DNA of 25,006 nucleotides from CAYSTL01 sp964516805 (GCA_964516805.1 CAZEXI010000034.1:1-25006), one strand, 5' to 3'. Counted from the stretch's first letter, positions 6,118 through 15,368 are shown. Translations and numbers: made by a program. The notes: generated from the sequence alone by a model not told the origin.

Positions 6118-8013
6118 TTATACGTATGGCTGTTTAAAAACTAGTATAACTTTTTCTTCTTTTTCAGGTATAACTTTTACATCGATTTTATTTTTAGTCC
6201 TATTGTTAACCAATTTGAAAGATTCTTTATTTTTCGTTCTGATAGAGTAATCTATTGTTTTTAGATCATCGTGACCTAATCTAAATAGCATGTCAGACCA
6301 ATTATTGCCTAATATTTCTTCTCGATCTATCCCCATCATATCTTGAAATGAAGAGTTCACATCTAAAATAACAATATCATGTGGTTTACCTCTTTTATCT
6401 TTGACGAGTCTACCAAAAACTATACTTTCTTCAACCGCATCGTAAGCTTTTTTATATCTATTGCTTCTTTGCTCGATCTTTTTCATCTCTTCGATCTCCT
6501 TGGTTATATCGTAAATAGACAATAATAAATTCTCTTTAGCATCATATTTTATTTTTCTCATGTCAAAGGACAATATCTTCTCCCTGCCATTCTCGTACTT
6601 TTTTATTACCCTCGTAGAAAAATTACCACTTTCAGTTAAACTTTCTTTCACCTTATTATATGTAAATGTACCCTCACTTTCTACAGGCCATTCAAATATC
6701 GATTTCCTTTTAAACTGCTCTTCTGTATATTCCAAATACTCTAAAGCAGTATTATTGAAAGACATCGGAGTGTAATCTTTTGAACTGATAAGAACTATAC
6801 CGTTTGGAAGATAATCATATAATTCTCCAAAATCACCTGATTCTGAAGAGATATTTTTACCTTTAGGTATGTCATCGAATTTTTTGATCGATAATATAGT
6901 ACCTATAATATTTCCAGATTTTTTGAATATCGGATTTGCATCACATATTACTGTTTCTTTTCCCTCTTTTGTATCCATATATACCAAATCATGTTGTAAT
7001 GATTCATTTTTTTCATCTATTATTCTTTCAATTGGGTTATCTATTATTTTATCAGATTCTCTATAATATATTTTGAAGTGATTATCAAATTCATCACCAA
7101 CAACCTGATTTCTTTCAATTCCAAACAATCGTTCAGCTGAAGAATTTATGAATGCTATCTTTCCTTTATCATCAGTTGTTATTATAGGATCTCCAAAACT
7201 ATCCAATATATTAAACGTTAATGAGAGCCATTCTTTGCTCTGGCCCAACTCTTCCTCTAACTCTTTTATTTCTGTTACATCTCTAATTATACCATTAAAG
7301 TGATCTAATCCTTCATCATCCTTCACAGCTCTAGCTGTATCTTCAACCCATATTAATTCCCCATTGGATTTACTTACTTTATATTCAAAATCTTCCACGA
7401 TACCTTTCTCTTTTATCATTTTAATCCATTTCTTTCTATCTTCTGGATTTACAAAAAGATCAAAAGCGTTAACAGTCTTCAACTTACTAATATCTGAATA
7501 TCCCAAAATATCTGCCAATGCTTTATTACCATCGATAATTTTTCCTTTTGGAGTTGTCTTATATATCCCCACTGGTAAGTTCTTGACTAGATCTTCATAT
7601 CTCATCTCACTTACTATCAGCTTTTTCTTTGTGTTGTAATGTTTTATCTCCTGTTTTATCTCTTTAGAAAGAATCTTGAACTGTTTTGATAATTTTTCTT
7701 TTTTTATCATATACCTATCTGCACCAAAATTGAGTGCATCCATTGCTGCCTCTTCATCACCAGCTGCAGTCAAGATGATGAAAGGTTTCTCTATATTTTT
7801 ATCTCTAACATTTTTAAGTAGCTCTATACCATCCATGCTGGGCATCTTGTAATCTGAAATGATGATATCAAAATCATCTTTAGAAAGAAGGTCTAAGGCT
7901 TCTTCCCCTGATACTGCTGTTTCTATATCAAATTCATCATCCTGTTTAGAAAGCATTATCTCTGACTGTTTTAGCACATCGACATCATCATCTACAAATA
8001 ATATATTTATCAA
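6118..8013 (-). CDS. Receiver plus four PAS domains, no kinase domain
   Basis: A 631-residue cytosolic sensor. Residues 1-120 are a receiver domain with Asp8-Asp10, phospho-acceptor Asp54 (SDYKMPSMDG), Thr82 and Lys104. Four PAS units follow at about 137-252, 262-380, 396-508 and 520-631, each ending in a DVT/DIT-like linker except the last. The protein stops right after PAS4: there is no HDLKN H-box or ATP-binding region, unlike both upstream neighbours. The start is TTG at 8013, chosen because the receiver begins there directly. A TATA-like AATTAAATA lies about 33 bases upstream, so it may have its own promoter. Likely roles are a phosphoryl sink, or an adaptor taking phosphate from the neighbouring kinases (inference). 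Confidence 0.88.
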   Translation of the reverse strand: MINILFVDDDVDVLKQSEIMLSKQDDEFDIETAVSGEEALDLLSKDDFDIIISDYKMPSMDGIELLKNVRDKNIEKPFIILTAAGDEEAAMDALNFGADRYMIKKEKLSKQFKILSKEIKQEIKHYNTKKKLIVSEMRYEDLVKNLPVGIYKTTPKGKIIDGNKALADILGYSDISKLKTVNAFDLFVNPEDRKKWIKMIKEKGIVEDFEYKVSKSNGELIWVEDTARAVKDDEGLDHFNGIIRDVTEIKELEEELGQSKEWLSLTFNILDSFGDPIITTDDKGKIAFINSSAERLFGIERNQVVGDEFDNHFKIYYRESDKIIDNPIERIIDEKNESLQHDLVYMDTKEGKETVICDANPIFKKSGNIIGTILSIKKFDDIPKGKNISSESGDFGELYDYLPNGIVLISSKDYTPMSFNNTALEYLEYTEEQFKRKSIFEWPVESEGTFTYNKVKESLTESGNFSTRVIKKYENGREKILSFDMRKIKYDAKENLLLSIYDITKEIEEMKKIEQRSNRYKKAYDAVEESIVFGRLVKDKRGKPHDIVILDVNSSFQDMMGIDREEILGNNWSDMLFRLGHDDLKTIDYSIRTKNKESFKLVNNRTKNKIDVKVIPEKEEKVILVFKQPYV

Positions 8014-8074
8014 GGTTTCTCAGAATATATATTTATCAAAATGATATTTAATTTTACTTATTATGGAAATATGC

Positions 8075-11000
8075 CTACCTATTTAAAATTATATCAAATC
8101 TAGCCCCACCCAGATTAGAATCCATTATTCTTATCTTACCATCATAAGTCTCCACTATCCTCTTTACTAGATACATACCTATCCCCAAACCAGTGGAACC
8201 TTTGCCTTTAAATCCTCTATCAAATAATTTATCGACCATTTCCTCGTCGATACCTTTTCCATCATCTTCGATATGAACCGTAACTTGATCTTCTCTGTCT
8301 TCGATATCAATCCTTATGATATTTCCTTCAGAATGATTGATTGAGTTCTCAAGAATATTATTGAACATCTCTTCTAGTAAAGGACCAGCTTCCACATCTA
8401 ATTTTATTTCCTCATACTCTATTTCGATACCTTTTTCCTCTGCTTTATCCCTGTAATTTTCCAATGATTTCTTTATATTTTTATCTAAAGAAACTGTTGC
8501 GATCTCATCTTCCCTATCTATCTCTTTCAACATCCCTACCTTTTTAATTAATTTCTGACCTTCCTTGTTAACTGTTGAAGCTTTGTCAAGCAACTCCTTG
8601 TTTCTTTGAGATATTTCGTCTTCATCTACAAGTTGTAGATATCCCTGTATAATTTGATTTTTATTTTTCAGATCGTGCCTTAAAAGTGTTAGCAAAAATT
8701 CTTCTCTATTGTGAACTTCGGTCCTCTGTATTGCTTCAGACACATTTAACATCAATAATTCCGTTAACTGGCGATCTTCCTCATCAAAAAAATCCTTTTG
8801 GTTAGATACTGCTTGAAATACTCCATAACTACCAATAGGCACACTAAGAACTGATTTAAAATCATCTTCTATTGGGTCTGCACCCTCGAATTCGTTCAGA
8901 TCATTTACCAAGTAAGATTCTCTATTGTTGTACGTCTTAGTGCCTAAATTGTCTTCACCTAGTTTCCTGTTTTTAGCTTCATCTGATGATACTTCTTTTG
9001 AGACATGTTTTAAAATAAAATCTTCACCTTCCACTTTATCTATTGAACATATATCAAAGTCCAAAATATTCTCTGCTGCTCTGCTTGCAATCTCGATTAT
9101 CTCTTCTTCATCATCACATCTTTCAAGTTCTGCTATGTATTTTATCAACTTCTGAATCTTTATTTTACTCCTTAGTAAATCTTTAGTTAATTCATGAAGT
9201 CTTTCAATATCACTAGCCCTTTTTATAGCCATTTCAGCCTGACGAGCAAAAGCCTTTATTTTTTCTACATGATTGTTGTTGAATTCTTCACCCTTTTTAC
9301 CCAAAGATAACACACCGATCACTTCTTCGTCATCAAACATAGGTACTGCGAGCGTAGATTCAGGTTTATCATCCTCAGTTCCCGGAATAACTTTCGTTTC
9401 ACTTTCTGCATGTTGCTCATTGATATATTCAGCATCTCCCGTTTCTACAACATTACCTGCAACACCTTCTCCGTATTTTATATCGTAAGACATCAATTCA
9501 TCATGATATTCTGGATCGTTCGTATAAATTGGTTTTAAAACTTTTTTTTCTGGATATGATATGTATACAGTACAATCTTCTGCTCCAAGTAAACCTTTCG
9601 CCTCGTCAGCTATTATCTTTATTACCTTATCTAAGTTCTTTTCTTTAGCAAGAGATAATGTTGTATTGTATATGCTTTCATAGGTCTTTTTAGATTCTTT
9701 AAGTTCTCTTTCATATTGTATTCTCTTCAATGCTTCACTTGCATGGGAAATCAGCAATTCAGCCATCTCTAAATCTCTCTGATCGAACTTATTTCTTTCT
9801 TCAGATATACCTAAAAACACACCATTATCTAAGATTGGTATACTTATAGACGATCTAAATCTATCTTCTGAAGGTCTTGTGAATTCATACTCATCCACAT
9901 CATTTATTATGTAAGATTCCTTATCTCTGAAAGTTTTTCCTAATAGACCTTCTTCTATAGGCATCATATTTTCTTCTGGAATCTCATCATACGAAGTTGC
10001 TTCTACCCTTAAATAATCCCCATCTTGGACACAAATACTGCATATCTCAAAACCTAAAATCTTTTGTGCAGCATCTATCATCATTTCATAAACATCCTGT
10101 TCATTCTCACTTCTCTCTAATCTATTAGCAACCTCATGCAAATCTTCTATCTTCTTCTTATTTTTCTGGATTTCTTCTTCCTTCTTCACTCTGTTTAAAG
10201 CCTCTGCAATGTGTGACATCAAAAGCTCTGCGAGTTCTTTATCATCATGGTCAAAATCACCAGTTACTCCTGATACAGCTTGAAACACACCTATATTGCC
10301 AATCGGCACACTCAAAACTGATCTGATATAATCTCTTGCCCTTCTAGAGTAATCCTCTTCTCTAATATCTTCAACCATATACGATTCTTTGTTTTTAAAG
10401 GTTCTACTATCTAATCCATCCTCATTTAAATCCCCTATTTTTATATCTTCATCAAATACACCTCTAGAATTGGCTTTAGTGATTATCTTGTCACCCTCAA
10501 CGATATCGATATAACAAACCTCAAATTCCAATATTTCTTCAGCTGTTCTTATTCCTAATCTATAAATTTCTTGTTCCGATTCAATCCCCTGTAATTCAGC
10601 AGCTATTTCATGTAACTGTTTTATTTTTTTCTTACTTCTCTCAAGCTTCATCTCAGTTTCTTTTAATTCAGAAATTTCTCTAGAAAACGCAAAAACGACT
10701 TCATCTCCAAAATACTTACCTTTACATAATCTTATATCTTTAGGAAATACCTCTCCATTTTTCCTCTTACCCCAAAATTCAAATCGTTGTGGGTTGCCAT
10801 CAAAAGCTTTCTTAATCTTATCTTTTATTTCATCTAAGTCGTTCTTTCCAGGAGCAGACAGTAACTCTGGAGTTTCACCCCTGAGATATTCTTTTGAATA
10901 TCCATACATATCTGCTGCGCCTTGATTAACATCTATGAATGAACCATCTTTATCTTGTATGTAGATTGCATCTTGGGAATTTTCGAATAGACCATGATAT

Positions 11001-11782
11001 GTTTCTTCAGAGAGTTTTAAAGCTTTTTCAGTTTCCTTTCTTTCTGTTATATCAATTGCAGAAATAAGTACAGCCTTTTTTCCATCAAGCTGGATAGGTG
11101 TTCCACGAAAATCTATCCATTTTTCTTCATCATTCTTTGTTAATATCTTAAATTCATAATTACTTTCAGGATTCTCTCCATTCAGTCTTGCCTTGCCTCT
11201 ATTTTTGACTAAATCTCTATAATCTGGATGGACAACCTTCCAAAATTTCATATTTATAAGTTCTTCTTCACCATAACCGGTTATTTCTTCTGCAGCCTTA
11301 TTAACATATGTCCATTCTTCATCTTGATATATCATCACAGCTACAGGAACAGCCTCAGTAAATGTTCTAAATTTTTCCTCATTCTCTACTAATCTTTTCT
11401 GAGCTTTATCATATTCAATTTCCTGGATCACAGCTTCAGATAGAATGCTGTACTGAGATTGTGGGTCTCCACCTTTGTTAAGGTAACGATTTGCTCCCAG
11501 GTTCAAAGCCCTTATTGCAACTTCCTTCCTATCTCTTCTTGTAAAAATAATGAAAGGTATGCTATTACCTTTAGCCCTTAATTTTTTTAAAAATTCTAAA
11601 CCATCTGTACCTGGCATCTGATAATCTGAAACTACAGCATCAAAATCATTTTCTTCCAGCATCTCAATTGCATCTTCAGCAGATGTTGCTGTATGAACTG
11701 ATATATCTTCATTCTGTTTCTCTAAAAACAGTTTTGATTGTTCCAAGATATGATACTCGTCATCAACGTGCAATACATCCAT
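8075..11782 (-). CDS. Hybrid histidine kinase: REC-PAS2-GAF4-HK
   Basis: A 1235-residue cytosolic sensor kinase. The receiver spans 1-120 (Asp53 in SDYQMPGTDG, Thr81, Lys103), PAS domains 135-250 and 258-378, and GAF domains 388-532, 545-690, 700-858 and 875-1022. The kinase core runs from 1025 to 1235. The phospho-acceptor is His1036 in LLRHDLKNKNQ. The ATP-binding region has the N-box NNILENSINHS, the G1 box DDGKGID and the G2 box GLGIGMYLV. GAF1, 2 and 4 resemble each other (GVF-x-A/G-x-S, AELLM-x-H), while GAF3 is a more ordinary type. No membrane helices are present. The receiver is N-terminal, so it probably takes phosphate as an input rather than serving as the output. The gene lies 51 bases behind the next kinase and 61 bases ahead of the REC-PAS4 gene. 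Confidence 0.93.
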   Translation of the reverse strand: MDVLHVDDEYHILEQSKLFLEKQNEDISVHTATSAEDAIEMLEENDFDAVVSDYQMPGTDGLEFLKKLRAKGNSIPFIIFTRRDRKEVAIRALNLGANRYLNKGGDPQSQYSILSEAVIQEIEYDKAQKRLVENEEKFRTFTEAVPVAVMIYQDEEWTYVNKAAEEITGYGEEELINMKFWKVVHPDYRDLVKNRGKARLNGENPESNYEFKILTKNDEEKWIDFRGTPIQLDGKKAVLISAIDITERKETEKALKLSEETYHGLFENSQDAIYIQDKDGSFIDVNQGAADMYGYSKEYLRGETPELLSAPGKNDLDEIKDKIKKAFDGNPQRFEFWGKRKNGEVFPKDIRLCKGKYFGDEVVFAFSREISELKETEMKLERSKKKIKQLHEIAAELQGIESEQEIYRLGIRTAEEILEFEVCYIDIVEGDKIITKANSRGVFDEDIKIGDLNEDGLDSRTFKNKESYMVEDIREEDYSRRARDYIRSVLSVPIGNIGVFQAVSGVTGDFDHDDKELAELLMSHIAEALNRVKKEEEIQKNKKKIEDLHEVANRLERSENEQDVYEMMIDAAQKILGFEICSICVQDGDYLRVEATSYDEIPEENMMPIEEGLLGKTFRDKESYIINDVDEYEFTRPSEDRFRSSISIPILDNGVFLGISEERNKFDQRDLEMAELLISHASEALKRIQYERELKESKKTYESIYNTTLSLAKEKNLDKVIKIIADEAKGLLGAEDCTVYISYPEKKVLKPIYTNDPEYHDELMSYDIKYGEGVAGNVVETGDAEYINEQHAESETKVIPGTEDDKPESTLAVPMFDDEEVIGVLSLGKKGEEFNNNHVEKIKAFARQAEMAIKRASDIERLHELTKDLLRSKIKIQKLIKYIAELERCDDEEEIIEIASRAAENILDFDICSIDKVEGEDFILKHVSKEVSSDEAKNRKLGEDNLGTKTYNNRESYLVNDLNEFEGADPIEDDFKSVLSVPIGSYGVFQAVSNQKDFFDEEDRQLTELLMLNVSEAIQRTEVHNREEFLLTLLRHDLKNKNQIIQGYLQLVDEDEISQRNKELLDKASTVNKEGQKLIKKVGMLKEIDREDEIATVSLDKNIKKSLENYRDKAEEKGIEIEYEEIKLDVEAGPLLEEMFNNILENSINHSEGNIIRIDIEDREDQVTVHIEDDGKGIDEEMVDKLFDRGFKGKGSTGLGIGMYLVKRIVETYDGKIRIMDSNLGGARFDIILNR
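8671..8709 (-). repeat. Copy 1 of a near-identical kinase H-box segment
   Basis: Thirty-nine bases encoding the EEFLLTLLRHDLK region differ at only two positions from 12439-12477 in the neighbouring kinase gene. This is much higher identity than in the surrounding sequence, so it reflects duplication, gene conversion or strong constraint. Confidence 0.75.
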
Positions 11783-11833
11783 AAAGTATCAAAACGAGAT
11801 ATACAAAATCAAACTAATAAAAGTTCCGTAAGC

Positions 11834-14473
11834 TTATTGATCAGATGGTCTTTTCAGTATAACTACAAATTTTGCTCCACCAAGTCCAGAATCTGTTACT
11901 TTTATTGTCCCCCCATAATTTTCAGCTATATTTTTGGTCAGGTGTAAACCAATACCTAGACCTTTTGAACCCCTTCCTTTGAATCCTCTATCAAATAATT
12001 CGTCTTTCTTATCATCTTCAATCCCAACCCCATCATCCTCTATGATAACCTCTATATTTTTCTTCTTCTCTTCAACTGATACTTTTATTTTGTCACAATC
12101 ACTATGTAATATCGAATTTTCTATTATATTGTAAAATAATTCTTTAAGAAGAGGACCGCCCATAACATCTATGTTTCTACTTTCATATTCAATTTCGATC
12201 CCATCTTCAATATTTGTTTCATTTTTTTCTATAGCATCTCTCAAGTACATATCCACATTGACTTCTCTTACCTCTTCCTCTCTATTGATGTCCTTCAAAG
12301 TCCCTACTTTTTCTAACAGTTCCTGACCTTCAACAGTTGCATTCATTGCCTTATTTACCATATCTAGATGCCTATCTGTTAAGTCAGCATCTTCAAGTAT
12401 TTGTAGATATCCTCTAATAACCTGTGTCTTGTTCTTGAGATCGTGTCTTAAAAGAGTTAGCAAAAATTCTTCTCTATCATCTGCTTGAATTCTCTTTAAA
12501 GCATTTTTAACATGAGAAATTAAAAGTTCAGCCATTTCAAGATCAGTTTCATCAAAATCGGACTTATCATATGATTTTGCTTGAAATACCCCAAATTTGC
12601 TGATGGGAACACTGATACCGGATTTATATTCATCTAAAGCTGGTTTAGTTACATCTTCAGAATGTATATCATCTATTACATAAGATTTCTGTTTACTGTA
12701 GCTTCTCCCAGCAATACTATTTTCGATAGGCATATTTTTAATACCATCTTTGGGGATTTTGGAAGATATAGCTTTTACTGCCAATTCATTACCTTCTACA
12801 ATCTGTATCTCACACATATCAAAGTTTAAAACTTTTTCAGCTGCTTTAACTGTGAGTTTATATACCTCTTCTTTTGATTGAGTTGACTCCATCTCAGCTG
12901 CAATTTCATGGAGTCTTTTGAATTTGTTTTTACTTTCTTTTAATTTATTTTCTGTTTCTTTTATTTCATCTATGTCTCTATTTACTGATAACGCTACTTT
13001 TTCACCTTCAAAATCTATAGGGGTGATCAACACTTCTGTCCAAAATGTAGATCCATCTTTTCTTCTTTTTTTCTCTTTAAATCTTATCTCCTCTTTTTCT
13101 ATTAGCTCCTTCTCTCTGATTCCTTTTTTCAACTCTTCGTATTCATTTACAGATATATCATCGATAATATTCATCCCTCTTAGCTCATCTATTGAATAAC
13201 CTGTCATTTCAGCAGCTGCAGGATTTGCCTCTATGATCTCACCTGCATTTTCTCCACCGATGGTGGTTACAAAAATTCCATCTCTTATCTCTTTGAAGAA
13301 TGTTCTAAATTTTTCTTCTGCTCGTTTCAAATCAGTAACATCATTTCCTGAAGCTAAAATACTCCTTTGTCCACTTTCTCCTTTTAATAATTTATAATTC
13401 CACTCAACAATTCTCTTTCCGTTCTCTTCAGTTAATATTGGCTGTATCATAGAAGATTGTTTATCTAGATTTGTTTCTAGAAAATTATCTAGATGATCTT
13501 CAATTTCCTTTCTATTCCCTTCTGGTATAAAATTCTCAATCCAATTCTTATCGATTATCTCATCCTCATCATACCCTAAAATTCTGCTACCAGCCTTATT
13601 TATCATTTTAACTTTTTTATCCTCATCCAAAACCAACATGATTACATCGGCCACATCTATGTATTTCTGCAGCTTCTCTTTTTCTCCCTTTAGATTTTTT
13701 TGAGCTTCCTTTCTATCAGTAACATCTCTTACAATAGCCATCAAGAATCTTTTTCCAGAGATGTCCATGCTGTTCAACATAACTTCTGCGTCAAATACTT
13801 CTCCGTCGAGTGATTTATGTTTCCATTCAAAAAATTGTGATTCACCGTTTAATGCTCTGCTTATCTTCCTTCTAGCTAATTCTCTAGAATTGCTTCCATC
13901 AGGTTGCTGCTCTGGTGAAAATAAATCATAAGGGGCTTCGCCAATAATATCCTCTCTTTCACAGTTAAACATCTCAAGGGCTCCCTGATTGCACTCGATA
14001 AATTGTTCTTCATCCATTATAAAAAATGCATCCTTAGCAGTTTCAAAAAGTGTTTCGTACATCTTCTGGCTTCTCTTTTTCTCGACGACTTGAACGATTG
14101 ATTTTGCTAGAACTCCATACTGAGCTTTCGGGTCCCATCCTTTCTGTAGATACTGATCTGCACCATTGTTCAAAGCTTCCATGGCTACTTCTTCCCAGCC
14201 TTTTCCAGTGAACATTATAAAGGGTATATCATTGTCTTCGGACCTCAGTTCTTTCAATAAATCTATACCCGTTTTATCAGGCATCTTATAATCAGAAACG
14301 ACTGCATCAATTTCTTCGGTTTCTATCTTTTCCACAGCTTCTTCAATAGTCTGTACCGAATCTACTTTCAATTTCTCGTCTTTTTCTTCCAAGAAAAAAT
14401 TACCTTCTCTTTCCAAGAAAATCTTACCTTGTTCGACAATACCGGGTTCGTCATCTACCAGAAGTACCCTCAT
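11834..14473 (-). CDS. Hybrid histidine kinase: REC-PAS3-GAF-HK
   Basis: An 879-residue cytosolic sensor kinase. The receiver spans about 1-132 (Asp61 in SDYKMPDKTG, Thr89, Lys111), with a short insertion around residues 23-36 relative to its neighbours. PAS domains lie at about 137-257, 262-383 and 385-508, a GAF at 518-662 and a kinase at 665-879. His677 in LLRHDLKNKTQ is the phospho-acceptor. The N-box NIIENSILHS, DDGVGIED and GLGIGLHL form the ATP site. The last 360 residues (GAF plus kinase) are clearly paralogous to those of the adjacent 1235-residue kinase. It is the first gene of the three-gene sensory block. AGGTGA lies about 25 bases ahead and a TATA-like TATATTCTAAAAG about 42 bases ahead of the start. 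The signals sensed are unknown. Confidence 0.93.
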   Translation of the reverse strand: MRVLLVDDEPGIVEQGKIFLEREGNFFLEEKDEKLKVDSVQTIEEAVEKIETEEIDAVVSDYKMPDKTGIDLLKELRSEDNDIPFIMFTGKGWEEVAMEALNNGADQYLQKGWDPKAQYGVLAKSIVQVVEKKRSQKMYETLFETAKDAFFIMDEEQFIECNQGALEMFNCEREDIIGEAPYDLFSPEQQPDGSNSRELARRKISRALNGESQFFEWKHKSLDGEVFDAEVMLNSMDISGKRFLMAIVRDVTDRKEAQKNLKGEKEKLQKYIDVADVIMLVLDEDKKVKMINKAGSRILGYDEDEIIDKNWIENFIPEGNRKEIEDHLDNFLETNLDKQSSMIQPILTEENGKRIVEWNYKLLKGESGQRSILASGNDVTDLKRAEEKFRTFFKEIRDGIFVTTIGGENAGEIIEANPAAAEMTGYSIDELRGMNIIDDISVNEYEELKKGIREKELIEKEEIRFKEKKRRKDGSTFWTEVLITPIDFEGEKVALSVNRDIDEIKETENKLKESKNKFKRLHEIAAEMESTQSKEEVYKLTVKAAEKVLNFDMCEIQIVEGNELAVKAISSKIPKDGIKNMPIENSIAGRSYSKQKSYVIDDIHSEDVTKPALDEYKSGISVPISKFGVFQAKSYDKSDFDETDLEMAELLISHVKNALKRIQADDREEFLLTLLRHDLKNKTQVIRGYLQILEDADLTDRHLDMVNKAMNATVEGQELLEKVGTLKDINREEEVREVNVDMYLRDAIEKNETNIEDGIEIEYESRNIDVMGGPLLKELFYNIIENSILHSDCDKIKVSVEEKKKNIEVIIEDDGVGIEDDKKDELFDRGFKGRGSKGLGIGLHLTKNIAENYGGTIKVTDSGLGGAKFVVILKRPSDQ
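12439..12477 (-). repeat. Copy 2 of a near-identical kinase H-box segment
   Basis: Partner of 8671-8709, with 37 of 39 bases identical by eye. Both lie in frame over the phospho-acceptor His of the two paralogous kinases. A shorter shared run near 8211-8230 and 11981-12000 covers the FDRGFKG segment. Confidence 0.75.
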
Positions 14474-14561
14474 TCATAAAACCCCTTATTCACCTTTCTA
14501 CATGTACTTTTAGAATATATAATATTTGAGGAAAATTTCTTAAAATTATCTCTAATACTCC

Positions 14562-15077
14562 CTAATACTCTATTCCTCTTCTAGCTTTAAATCCATCCTT
14601 GTAAGGATGTTTTATTTCTTCCATTGATGTTACAAGGTCTGCCCTCTCTATCAATTTTTCTTCAGCATTTCTACCAGTTACTATTATTTCAGTATCTTTT
14701 ACATCTCTTAATAATTCTAAAACATCGTCGATATCTATCAAATCAAAGTAAATAGATAGATTTATTTCATCAAGTATAACAATATCCCAATCCTCTTCTT
14801 TAATCGCTTTTTTAGCTCGCTTTAATCCCTTTTTTGCTTCTCTATAATCACTTTCATCAGTTTCCCCACTTACGATAAAATCTGGATTTCCATATCTTTC
14901 AACAGTGATTTCTTCTGTTTTCTCAGCAAATTTAACTTCTCCTGATTCTCGATTTTTTAAGAATTGAATCACTAAAGTTTCCATATCATGTCCTGCAGCT
15001 CTGAAAGCCACCCCAAAAGCAGCTGTTGTTTTTCCTTTTCCATCTCCAGTATATACTTGTATTATGCTGTTTTCCAT
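14562..15077 (-). CDS. cobO: Cob(I)alamin adenosyltransferase, CobA/CobO/BtuR type
   Basis: A 171-residue P-loop protein that transfers adenosyl from ATP to cob(I)alamin, making coenzyme B12. The Walker A motif is GDGKGKTT (residues 11-18). The Walker B-like strand is WDIVILDEINLS, and the C-terminal family signature KHPYKDGFKARRGIEY is complete. Length is usual for the family. The ATG at 15077 follows GAGAGG. It lies 12 bases behind the small membrane protein and is probably co-transcribed with it. No corrinoid synthesis or B12-dependent enzyme genes are in the window, so the partner pathway is not visible. Confidence 0.93.
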   Translation of the reverse strand: MENSIIQVYTGDGKGKTTAAFGVAFRAAGHDMETLVIQFLKNRESGEVKFAEKTEEITVERYGNPDFIVSGETDESDYREAKKGLKRAKKAIKEEDWDIVILDEINLSIYFDLIDIDDVLELLRDVKDTEIIVTGRNAEEKLIERADLVTSMEEIKHPYKDGFKARRGIEY

Positions 15078-15089
15078 TATAAAACCTCT

Positions 15090-15287
15090 CTAAAATAAAT
15101 ATAGTAGTATTGAACTAAATATACCTAAAGCTAAATCAGCCAAGCCCCCTAAATACCATAATGCAGCTATAATTATAGCTATCAGAATAAGTACTATAAC
15201 ACATTTGATGATCTTCCATACCACCCATACTACAATGATCAAAATCAAGATCCCTATCAGTATACTTATCGGTATTATAGCAGACAT
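15090..15287 (-). CDS. Small two-helix membrane protein, unknown function
   Basis: A 65-residue, very hydrophobic protein rich in Ile and Leu. Its first helix is at about residues 4-26, a short Lys-containing break follows at 25-28, and a second hydrophobic stretch runs from 29 to 64, containing WYLGGLADLALG. No family is recognised. The ATG at 15287 has no strong ribosome site, but an A/T box lies about 26 bases upstream, so it is probably read from a nearly leaderless message that continues into cobO. Divergent from the arginine decarboxylase gene. Confidence 0.6.
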   Translation of the reverse strand: MSAIIPISILIGILILIIVVWVVWKIIKCVIVLILIAIIIAALWYLGGLADLALGIFSSILLYLF

Positions 15288-15334
15288 CGATTTCTCATTA
15301 TTTTTGTATTACAAATAATTAACTCCCACCCTGA

Positions 15335-15346
15335 AAACTTAAATAA
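15335..15346 (+). promoter_or_regulatory. TATA box and BRE of the arginine decarboxylase gene
   Basis: GAAAACTTAAATAATT reads as a purine-rich BRE followed by CTTAAATA, centred about 27 bases before the ATG at 15369. That spacing fits a leaderless transcript, and the gene has no ribosome site. Confidence 0.5.
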
Positions 15347-15368
15347 TTGACTAATTTCCTTTGTAGAT

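Noticed and set aside
12918..13199. Plus-strand frame of 93 codons opposite the kinase
   Set aside because: It is Ser/Phe-rich because it is the antisense of Lys/Glu-rich coding sequence, a common artefact. Other such frames inside mutS, mutL and the kinases were dropped for the same reason.
14552..14570. Direct repeat CTAATACTC twice in a row at the end of cobO
   Set aside because: Only two 9-base copies, one covering the stop codon. It is more likely a small duplication than a functional repeat.
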